7,708 nt of DNA from an uncultured Muribaculaceae bacterium (GTDB taxonomy: Bacteria > Bacteroidota > Bacteroidia > Bacteroidales > Muribaculaceae): NCBI GenBank assembly GCA_934590135.1, contig CAKTOT010000100.1:1-7708 (forward strand), written 5' to 3'. A program made the position numbers and the translations under genes. The notes beneath the pieces were generated by a model. It saw nothing but the letters and a program-made list of their open reading frames with translations. It ran no database searches and was not told the DNA's origin. Shown here piece by piece: positions 1 through 5,699 of the stretch. The first letter of the stretch is position 1. Each line of letters begins with the position of its first letter.

Positions 1-2384
1 GCTATATCCTCAACAGCATTATTGCGGTCGTAGTGTGCCACCAAGCGTCCTACACGCATCGTATGCGTACCCATATTATCCTGTGCCGAGCCAAGCAGGC
101 CGAAACGTACAAACTGCATATTAATGGGATAAGTACCTACATACGAAGGCTCGCCCAAAACACTTATCGGAAGGACGACTTGCATCTCCGCGCTTCCGGC
201 CGGAACATACATACGGCAGCGGCGGGTTACGCCGTCAGCACCCGTCACCTTAGCTTCGGTAGATGTGGGCTGGAAGTATTCGAGGCCATCGGCAGGCTCA
301 ACCTTTATATTGATATTCTTGGACCCGGCTGAGCGTACGCAGAAGGTCACCGAATTAAACTTGGCCGAAGTATAGAAATTGACCGTCAGGCTGTCGGGGC
401 AGCTGAAGATGTCGTATCCTTTCTTGAATTGTACATAAGCACCGCGAAGGCTCTTGACATTGAATGTCACATCGCCGTCGGCAGTGACGGTGGCATCCTT
501 GATGCCCGTGCCCGAGAGTGTCCAGTTGTCCCAGCTGTCTTGGGATACGGCCTCGCCTTCGGGTATCTGTACATTGACCGTAGCGGTCATCACAAGTTCG
601 CCGCGCGTACCGGTAATGGTGGTCGTTCCGTTCTTGGCGCCGCGAAGCATTCCGTGAACATCAATGTCGGCTATGCTGCGATCACCTACTTCCCATTGGA
701 ATTCGGTGGGGTCATAATTGTATTGTTCGCCATTGACATTGGCAACGATTTCAAGCATATACTCACGAATATCGTCTATAATGATATTGGAGAGCTTCAA
801 TGCAACGTCTGCCTTGACGACTTCTATCTGCTTGGAAATGGTGCAGTCTCCATAAGTGGCAGTCAGGGTGCCCACTCCGGGAGTGCTACCGGCCATAAAG
901 GCATTGCCCTCGCAGGTGCCCAAATTTGCATCACAGCTCAGTTGTGCGTCAAAGAAGTTGTCATCTACAAGGTCGCCATATTTGTTGTACCCGAGAATAC
1001 GCGGAATTGTGGTGGCATAGGCCGGAACGGTGATATCCACATCATTGAAGGCGATACGTGTCACAGTATTGTCTTCGGGCGCAGTGGATACACAGAACAT
1101 ACCGTTGGCAATGGCTCGCGGCACTGTCTCGGTGGTGGTATTGACTACACGGTCTTGTACAAAGAGCTGGGCCGAACCGCCGGCATCAACCACAGACATA
1201 GTGGTGCATCCGAGGTGGCGAGCAATGTCGGCCATATCGGCTGTAGTACAGCCGGCCGAGGGTCCCCATTCAAAGTCGGTGGATTTGTCTATAACCATTA
1301 TATACAACGTTCGCCCGTCGGCCGAGGAGCCGTATCCGGTGCGCGAGTATACTTTAGCATTGTAATCCAGGGCGTTGCCGGCGTCATCATTGACACCGTC
1401 ATTAATGATATTGGACAGACCCTGTATACAATTGTACAGACGCGGGGTCTCTTTGGTGTCGTATGTGGTCCATCCTTGGTTGACGGTGACTATATCGCCC
1501 TCTGCCAATTTGTTGAGAGCCTCGGCACACGCGCCGCGTCCCACAAAGACCATTTCGTAGTCGCCCAATTTTCCGGTACCGGCATTGGGCACGACCTTGC
1601 GTACGACGCAACGCATATCCTCACCGACCTTCCACTGCTCGCCTTCGCAGAAGTCAAGGTATACCTCGGTGCTGACGCCTTCGATGATGCGCCAGTGCCA
1701 GGTGTTGCCGTTGGCATAACCTTCGACGGGCTGGAATGACTTGTCCCGGCCGAAGTAGCTGTTATACATACACATCTGGCCATCGTGCACCACACGATTG
1801 ACCTGCGTAAACTCTGTGGCATCGAATTTGTCGCTCTTGACGACTCCTTTCCATCCCATAGGTTTGAGCCATAGTTTTTTGTCTTTATCAAGGCCGACGA
1901 TAGGTGTCTGATAGATATCGCACCACGGGTCGTTAACCATCACCGTATTGGTGATGACCTTACCGTCACGCACGTCAGCGCCGAACACGGTGCCTACCAG
2001 AAAATCGGCCGCAGGATACTGCGAACTTACGCACCAGAAGTTGCCGTTGGCACCGCCGGTAACCTTATGTCCGGTCGTCGTATAGCGAGCCGCCGCAGAT
2101 GCCAGGGTCTCGGTGTTGTTCGTACAATCTTTGGCCTGCATAGTTTCAAGCGTGTTGTAAGGATTGTCAAGGTCCATAGTGATGACATTGACATTGAGCG
2201 GGAAACCGAGGACACTGTACCGAGTATAAGTCGTACCCGGGCCTATGTCGCGACGTACATACGTACGCAAGGTGTACTCCTTGCCGGAGATGGTGATGGG
2301 CTCGTCTGTAGTCAATGCAGACATATCGGCGCCGATAGTCAGCATCGTCACAGCCGCAGCAAGAAGGCGTAAGGATGTTCTCAT
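1..2384 (-). CDS. Exported phosphodiester glycosidase (NAGPA/DUF2233) family protein with Big2-like domain, 3' end outside the window
   Basis: The frame is open from the ATG at 2384 to the left edge: 794 codons and no stop, so the C-terminus is missing. Residues 1-23 look like a Sec signal peptide (Arg2 and Arg6, hydrophobic LLAAAVTMLTIGA, likely cut near 19-23), so the protein is exported. Residues about 75-415 match the NAGPA/DUF2233 fold. Seen are TGGANGNFW (109-117), the core strand TLYIMVID (359-366) and VVDAGGSAQLF (398-408), which stands where family members usually have NLDGGGSS. The family includes the human mannose-6-phosphate uncovering enzyme, which cleaves a sugar phosphodiester; the bacterial substrates are largely unknown. 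Residues about 530-600 look like a bacterial Ig-like (Big2) domain (QWEVGDRSIADIDVHG from 563). Residues about 610-785 are beta-rich and unassigned. The visible end, NNAVEDIA, resembles the linker before a C-terminal sorting domain, which is a guess. There is no Shine-Dalgarno; the leader is A/T-rich. The domain call is firm and the substrate is unknown. Confidence 0.85.
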   Translation of the reverse strand, partial: MRTSLRLLAAAVTMLTIGADMSALTTDEPITISGKEYTLRTYVRRDIGPGTTYTRYSVLGFPLNVNVITMDLDNPYNTLETMQAKDCTNNTETLASAAARYTTTGHKVTGGANGNFWCVSSQYPAADFLVGTVFGADVRDGKVITNTVMVNDPWCDIYQTPIVGLDKDKKLWLKPMGWKGVVKSDKFDATEFTQVNRVVHDGQMCMYNSYFGRDKSFQPVEGYANGNTWHWRIIEGVSTEVYLDFCEGEQWKVGEDMRCVVRKVVPNAGTGKLGDYEMVFVGRGACAEALNKLAEGDIVTVNQGWTTYDTKETPRLYNCIQGLSNIINDGVNDDAGNALDYNAKVYSRTGYGSSADGRTLYIMVIDKSTDFEWGPSAGCTTADMADIARHLGCTTMSVVDAGGSAQLFVQDRVVNTTTETVPRAIANGMFCVSTAPEDNTVTRIAFNDVDITVPAYATTIPRILGYNKYGDLVDDNFFDAQLSCDANLGTCEGNAFMAGSTPGVGTLTATYGDCTISKQIEVVKADVALKLSNIIIDDIREYMLEIVANVNGEQYNYDPTEFQWEVGDRSIADIDVHGMLRGAKNGTTTITGTRGELVMTATVNVQIPEGEAVSQDSWDNWTLSGTGIKDATVTADGDVTFNVKSLRGAYVQFKKGYDIFSCPDSLTVNFYTSAKFNSVTFCVRSAGSKNINIKVEPADGLEYFQPTSTEAKVTGADGVTRRCRMYVPAGSAEMQVVLPISVLGEPSYVGTYPINMQFVRFGLLGSAQDNMGTHTMRVGRLVAHYDRNNAVEDI

Positions 2385-2952
2385 TGTTTTATTCGAGATT
2401 ATTAGTTATTAGGGTTTTTAATTGCGCTACATTGTCATAAACCTCGGACTCGACCGGCAAATGCAATGGCATAAAGACGAGCTTGTTTTTGACTTGTAAA
2501 AGTACGAATTTTAATCCATTTTAACGCTCAAATTTGCCAACTTTAACACTATAATCAATCTTAGCGGCTTCCACAAGCATAGTGGCATACCCCGATACAG
2601 AATTTATCACTGACTTCCACCGAATAGGCCGAATCCGCCTGAACTGATTTGCATTGAATCGGCAAACATCAAATGCCTCCAAAAGGTCAACGCAGAATCG
2701 TCACCCCAAAAAATATTAGTTCAAATATGCCGACAGAATCATTATTTTTTGTAACTTTGCAGTCACTTGTGGATTAGCTCGGACGCCAATGCCAATCCCT
2801 AAGCATTACGTCTCAGCATAACCAAGCAACACCCAATCACACCCACCTAACCGACCACACTCGCCATCCCCAAAGCGGAGGAAGACTATCACAAAGTCCG
2901 ACAACGTGTTACATTATCACTTCACACCCATTATCTGCCAAACTCTCCAATT
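2385..2952. other. Divergent intergenic region with long leader
   Basis: These 568 bases separate the minus-strand glycosidase gene from the plus-strand 187-codon gene. The half next to the glycosidase is A/T-rich. I found no clean TTTG-N19-21-TAnnTTTG promoter on the minus strand; the nearest -7 look-alikes (complements of 2458-2465 and 2538-2545) each have one mismatch and no TTTG at the right distance. The plus strand carries a good -7 element at 2752-2759. Beyond it lies a leader of about 185 bases that is rich in C and A and has a 10-codon open frame (ATG 2789, TAA 2819-2821). No RNA gene is recognisable. Confidence 0.6.
2752..2759 (+). promoter_or_regulatory. Bacteroidetes -7 element for the 187-codon gene
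   Basis: TAACTTTG matches the Bacteroidetes -7 consensus TAnnTTTG exactly and is followed by CAGTC, a common setting for such promoters. The expected -33 TTTG is not present 19-21 bases upstream (the sequence there is about TGCC), so this is a half-match. If it is used, transcription starts near 2766 and gives a 5' leader of about 185 bases before the ATG at 2953. Confidence 0.5.
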
Positions 2953-3516
2953 ATGAGCCGTCTGCTATTCATACTCTTTATTCTCACAATGGTATGCGTC
3001 AAGTTGTGCGTTGACAATCACGACGAAAGCACAATTGACGCCCCGATATACTATTCCGAAGACACAAACGCCCGAAAATACCAAAATGCGCTCACAGACA
3101 GTGCCCGATACGCCGACAATAGTATGCCCACCGGACACACACCTTACGGCAACGCACCCTTAGACGGAAACAACAACTCCAAGATTACTATCAAAAACGA
3201 CACTACGACACACTCGGATGCCGTAGCCATCGTAAAATGCGCCGGCAAGATAGTACGCAACACATACATCGCCTCAGGTGACACAGCCTCAATATACGTC
3301 CCCAACGGAACATATACCATTTATATATATAAGGGTAAAGGATGGCACTCGACCAAACAGATGCCTCGCAATTACAGCGGAGGTTTTGTCGCCAAGGAAT
3401 ACTTCTACTCATACGCACCTATTTCGCTGTCGTACTGCACTCACGACTTCGACATCTCCGATGCAGTCGGCAAACGCACGTGCTCGGCCGACGACGTCTT
3501 TGGCTCAAGCCTCTAA
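2953..3516 (+). CDS. Exported protein of unknown function, 187 residues
   Basis: I do not know a function for this protein. Residues 4-19 are strongly hydrophobic (LLFILFILTMVCVKLC), consistent with a signal peptide or membrane anchor. The two Cys (15, 19) do not form a convincing lipobox. A polar Asn/Asp/Thr-rich stretch follows (20-75), then a compact beta-rich region. The motifs TGHTPY (60-65), ITIKND (78-83), SDAV (88-91), VRNTYIASGD (101-110), VPNGTY (116-121), GKGW (128-131), GGF (143-145) and a terminal SADDVF (178-183) recur in this order in uncharacterised Bacteroidetes proteins that I recall, without a named domain. The first ATG after the in-frame TAA at 2848 is the one chosen; no other ATG lies between. 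There is no Shine-Dalgarno. The 232 bases to rpsU include a separate rpsU promoter, so the two genes are probably not an obligate operon. Confidence 0.7.
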   Translation: MSRLLFILFILTMVCVKLCVDNHDESTIDAPIYYSEDTNARKYQNALTDSARYADNSMPTGHTPYGNAPLDGNNNSKITIKNDTTTHSDAVAIVKCAGKIVRNTYIASGDTASIYVPNGTYTIYIYKGKGWHSTKQMPRNYSGGFVAKEYFYSYAPISLSYCTHDFDISDAVGKRTCSADDVFGSSL

Positions 3517-3610
3517 CCGCAATACGCAACGACAAACAGGCTCCGACATAGTTCAGGAAATTTTGAATATTCTGAAATTGAGTAAAATGACAAAAGTTAT
3601 ATTCCGAAAA

Positions 3611-3642
3611 TTTGGCCGTATCAGAAAAGATTTGTAATTTTG
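3611..3642 (+). promoter_or_regulatory. Promoter of rpsU
   Basis: TTTG (3611-3614), a 20-base spacer and TAATTTTG (3635-3642) fit the Bacteroidetes housekeeping sigma consensus TTTG-N19-21-TAnnTTTG with no mismatch. Transcription would start near 3649, leaving a leader of about 100 bases before the rpsU ATG. Confidence 0.8.
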
Positions 3643-3748
3643 CCCCGCTAAAAGTCTGCGGAAAAGCCGCCGTCATCGGCATCCACGCATACTTAGCAAA
3701 GCACAAAGACATAAAAAGCTATAAATCAAATAACAACCTAACACAAAA

Positions 3749-3940
3749 ATGATCATCGTACAAGTAAAAGAAGGCGAAAACATCGAGAAAGCTCTCAAGA
3801 AGTTCAAACGTAAATACGAGCGCACCGGCGTTGTCAAAGAACTCCGCGCACGTCAAGCCTTCCAGAAACCTTCGGTTGTCAACCGCAAGAAAATGATGAA
3901 GGCTGTTTACGTACAGAAACTTCGCAGCGTCGAGGACTAA
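3749..3940 (+). CDS. rpsU: 30S ribosomal protein S21 (bS21)
   Basis: The 63-residue product is a typical bS21: it opens MIIVQVKEGENIEKALKKFKR, then has a Lys/Arg-rich helical region (residues 15-60) including VVKELRARQAF and NRKKMMKAVYVQKLR. Length and basic composition fit the family. bS21 binds the 30S platform near the 3' end of 16S rRNA. In Bacteroidetes it is known to take part in shielding the anti-Shine-Dalgarno sequence, which explains why these bacteria rarely use Shine-Dalgarno initiation. Its own leader (CAAATAACAACCTAACAC then AAAA-ATG) has no GGAGG-like element, only the A-rich context usual in this phylum. The gene has its own consensus promoter and is followed by xerC and hpf on the same strand, an order I recall as common in Bacteroidetes. 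Confidence 0.96.
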   Translation: MIIVQVKEGENIEKALKKFKRKYERTGVVKELRARQAFQKPSVVNRKKMMKAVYVQKLRSVED

Positions 3941-4127
3941 TCATCCGTCTTCGCACCGGGAAGTGCCAACACCGACAATGTAGGCAATTTCCACCTCCAT
4001 CAGATAGAAAAAAGTAAGGTCGACATACAAATTTTTCTTTCACAACGAAAGCCTTTGACAGTCAGACCGTAAACTTATACCGGAAAGGGGGAACGAATAC
4101 AGAGCAGAAGTTTTTTCTCCGAATTTA

Positions 4128-4159
4128 TTTGGAAAAGACAAAAGGAAGCCGTAAATTCG
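4128..4159 (+). promoter_or_regulatory. Probable promoter of xerC-hpf
   Basis: TTTG (4128-4131), a 20-base spacer and TAAATTCG (4152-4159) match the Bacteroidetes consensus with one mismatch in the -7 box (C for T). Transcription would start near 4166, at the foot of the hairpin at 4167-4212. Read-through from rpsU is also possible, since I see no convincing terminator in the 284 bases between rpsU and xerC. The only hairpin there (GCAC/GTGC, 3953-3966) has a 4-bp stem and no U-tract. Confidence 0.6.
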
Positions 4160-4166
4160 CACATAC

Positions 4167-4212
4167 GATAAGAAGGCGCACGGGCATCACGGCCCGGCAT
4201 CAGATGCTTATC
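4167..4212 (+). promoter_or_regulatory. Structured 5' leader of xerC
   Basis: GATAAG (4167-4172) is perfectly complementary to CTTATC (4207-4212) and encloses a GC-rich hairpin CGGGC (4181-4185)/GCCCG (4192-4196) with a 6-base loop, plus the small palindrome GCATC-A-GATGC (4197-4207). The outer stem ends 12 bases before the xerC ATG and begins about where the predicted transcript starts. It could act on xerC translation or mRNA stability. This is read by eye; folding energy and conservation are untested. Confidence 0.45.
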
Positions 4213-4224
4213 ATTATGTGAGAT

Positions 4225-5151
4225 ATGCTGACGAAATCCTTTTTAGAATACCTACGGTGTGAGCTGAACCATTCAGCTTGCACCGTATTGTCTTATTCTA
4301 AGGACCTGAAGGACTGGACACGCTTCCTCACAGGTGTGGACTGGGATACGGATGACGACACCGACATCGTGGACCCGGCGACAGTGACGCGCTCGGACAT
4401 CCGCGCATGGCTTGCCGATATGACCCAAAGAGGATTGGCACAAACCACCATACGCCGCAGGATGTCCTGCATACGCACGTTCTACCGCTATCTTGCACGT
4501 TATCACGGATATACCACAGATCCGACAAGAGATCTCGAATTGGCACACGCGCCCAAAGTACTACCACGTTTCGTCCCGACAGAAGACACGGCGGCCGTGC
4601 TCGACGCTCCCATAGACCGTGCAGACTTCCGCGAAGTTCGAGATCGTCTCGCCGTCGAATTACTATATGCCACCGGAATGCGCGCCGCCGAACTTATATC
4701 CCTCACAGACGACAATACCGATACCGCCCAATGCCAAGTGCGCGTCATAGGCAAGCGCAATAAGGAACGCATCATACCCATAGCGCCCGAACTGGCCGAA
4801 CATATAGACAGCTACCGCCGACTACGAGCACAGGTCACCGGAACACGGCACACACCGACACTGATGGTACGCGAAAGCGGCGAGCCGCTATACTACGGCC
4901 TACTCAACCGCATAGTTCACAAGGAATTGGACCCCGTAGCGCATAGCGCCAAACGCAGCCCACACGTCTTGCGCCACTCTTTCGCCACAGATATGCTCAA
5001 CGGTGGCGCCGACCTTGATGCAGTACAGAAATTGCTGGGACACGCCTCTTTGGCCACCACCCAGCTATATACTCATATATCATACCGAGAGTTACAACAA
5101 AATTATCAACAGGCACACCCGCGTGCCATTAAAAAAGGAGGAAAACTATGA
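4225..5151 (+). CDS. xerC: Tyrosine site-specific recombinase, XerC/XerD type
   Basis: The 308-residue product has the length and layout of XerC/D. Residues 1-95 form the helical core-binding domain (SFLEYLRCELNHSACTVLSY; TIRRRMSCIRTFYRYL). Residues about 110-300 form the catalytic domain. All catalytic residues are visible: Arg153 in ATGMRAAEL, Lys177 in VIGKRNKERIIPI, His247 and Arg250 in SPHVLRHSFATDML, His273 in LLGHASLATTQ and the nucleophile Tyr282 in LYTHIS. Xer enzymes resolve chromosome dimers at dif during division; no dif-like site is recognisable here. A run rich in Asp (39-50, DWDTDDDTDIVD) is a local peculiarity of the N-domain. I cannot separate XerC from XerD by eye; the place between rpsU and hpf favours the gene annotated xerC in relatives. 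Its stop overlaps the hpf start (ATGA), so the two are co-transcribed. The start has no Shine-Dalgarno and follows a hairpin leader. Confidence 0.93.
   Translation: MLTKSFLEYLRCELNHSACTVLSYSKDLKDWTRFLTGVDWDTDDDTDIVDPATVTRSDIRAWLADMTQRGLAQTTIRRRMSCIRTFYRYLARYHGYTTDPTRDLELAHAPKVLPRFVPTEDTAAVLDAPIDRADFREVRDRLAVELLYATGMRAAELISLTDDNTDTAQCQVRVIGKRNKERIIPIAPELAEHIDSYRRLRAQVTGTRHTPTLMVRESGEPLYYGLLNRIVHKELDPVAHSAKRSPHVLRHSFATDMLNGGADLDAVQKLLGHASLATTQLYTHISYRELQQNYQQAHPRAIKKGGKL
5135..5147 (+). promoter_or_regulatory. Perfect Shine-Dalgarno of hpf inside the end of xerC
   Basis: AAGGAGG (5135-5141) lies 6 bases before the hpf ATG (5148), an ideal distance, and is part of the xerC codons for its terminal Lys-Gly-Gly-Lys-Leu. 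No other gene in the window has a comparable site. It fixes the hpf start. The ATGA overlap also suggests termination-reinitiation coupling with xerC. Confidence 0.85.
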
Positions 5152-5444
5152 ACGTACGTATCAAAGCTATCCACTTCGAGATTGCAGACCGCCTCGTCAA
5201 CTTCATCAACAAGAAAACCGAGCGTATCGGACGTCGTAACCCGGAAATCGACACCTTCGATGTCAATCTCAACCTCATCAAACCTGAAACCGCCCTCAAC
5301 AAGGAAGTGACCATCCGTGTCGCCATACCCCAGAACGGCGAAATCGTAGCCAGCAAAACAGCCGACACCTTTGAGGAAGCCTTTGACGTTGCCGTCGAAG
5401 CCGTCGAAAAGCAGCTCGAAAAACGTGCTGCTCGCAACAAGTAA
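5148..5444 (+). CDS. hpf: Short-form ribosome hibernation promoting factor (HPF/RaiA family)
   Basis: The 98-residue product shows the beta-alpha-beta-beta-beta-alpha pattern of the HPF/YfiA family. First strand MNVRIKAIHFEI is followed by helix ADRLVNFINKKTERIG, strands TFDVNLNLI, KEVTIRVAI and GEIVASKTA, and a C-terminal helix FEEAFDVAVEAVEKQLEKRAARNK rich in basic residues. Such proteins bind the decoding region of the 30S subunit in slow-growing or starved cells and block translation, preserving inactive ribosomes. The length is that of the short form, without the C-terminal dimerisation domain of long HPF. The start is fixed by the strong Shine-Dalgarno and the 4-base ATGA overlap with xerC. 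Expression is probably through the xerC promoter or read-through from rpsU, with translation set by the Shine-Dalgarno and coupling. Confidence 0.92.
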   Translation: MNVRIKAIHFEIADRLVNFINKKTERIGRRNPEIDTFDVNLNLIKPETALNKEVTIRVAIPQNGEIVASKTADTFEEAFDVAVEAVEKQLEKRAARNK

Positions 5445-5482
5445 ACAAAAATCGCCCACCAAACAAACATAAAGCATAATCA

Positions 5483-5496
5483 CGGCATTTATGCCG
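5483..5496. repeat. Small inverted repeat after hpf
   Basis: CGGCAT (5483-5488) and ATGCCG (5491-5496) are separated by TT. The repeat lies 38 bases past the hpf stop. There is no T-run after it, so it is more likely an mRNA 3'-end stem than a terminator on its own. Confidence 0.4.
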
Positions 5497-5543
5497 AAAC
5501 ATAAATCATAAGGCCGACACCAAGCAATCGGCATACGACACAA

Positions 5544-5579
5544 AAGCCGGGTATACCCTTATTGCGGTATACCCGGCTT
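5544..5579. terminator. Transcription terminator between convergent genes
   Basis: A perfect 14-bp stem, AAGCCGGGTATACC (5544-5557) with GGTATACCCGGCTT (5566-5579), closes an 8-base loop. It lies 99 bases past the hpf stop. On the minus strand the stem runs into TTTT (complement of 5542-5545), and on the plus strand into CTTGCTGT, so the U-tract is better for minus-strand transcripts. It can serve as the end of the rpsU-xerC-hpf transcript and as a second stop for the lipoprotein gene. Confidence 0.75.
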
Positions 5580-5629
5580 GCTGTAACGTTCATGCAAGAG
5601 CTCGAACCTCCGATAATTCAAGACAAAGA

Positions 5630-5669
5630 AGCGGCGTATGCCGTCCGCTGATGGGAGGCATACGCCGCT
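5630..5669 (-). terminator. Terminator of the OmpA/TPR lipoprotein gene
   Basis: A perfect 13-bp GC-rich stem, AGCGGCGTATGCC (5630-5642) with GGCATACGCCGCT (5657-5669), has a 14-base loop. Read on the minus strand it begins about 30 bases after the lipoprotein stop and is followed by the T-rich TCTTTGTCTT, the classic intrinsic-terminator pattern. The plus-strand side has no T-run. Confidence 0.8.
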
Positions 5670-5699
5670 ATAAGATGCGTCCTTACGGACGTGAGGTGC

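Noticed and set aside
33..332. 99-codon plus-strand frame
   Set aside because: It is a register shadow of the glycosidase 3' part, with no motif or leader.
429..1739. 436-codon open frame on the plus strand
   Set aside because: It lies antisense to the glycosidase in the same codon register. It exists because the sense frame rarely uses TTA, CTA or TCA codons. The sense frame shows clear NAGPA motifs and a signal peptide; the antisense product shows none.
2770..2845. tRNA-like start GGATTAGCTC after the -7 element
   Set aside because: No matching acceptor stem, anticodon arm or T-loop (GGTTCRA) follows within tRNA length.
4055..4081. TTGACA followed by TATACC, like a sigma70 promoter
   Set aside because: The spacer is 15 bases, and Bacteroidetes do not use this consensus. 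A better-fitting promoter lies at 4128-4159.
4216..4221. ATG-TGA start-stop just before xerC
   Set aside because: A minimal start-stop can arise by chance and nothing else supports it as regulatory.
4273..4781. Several 61-92 codon minus-strand frames
   Set aside because: All lie antisense to xerC, whose catalytic residues are all present, so these are shadows.
5106..5543. 145-codon minus-strand frame over hpf
   Set aside because: It lies antisense to hpf and would run through the xerC end; its composition is that of an antisense shadow of a convincing HPF.
5598..5610. GAGCTCGAACCTC, which resembles a tRNA T-arm
   Set aside because: It lacks a 5-bp T-stem, and the adjacent acceptor and anticodon arms are absent; too short even for a tRNA remnant call.
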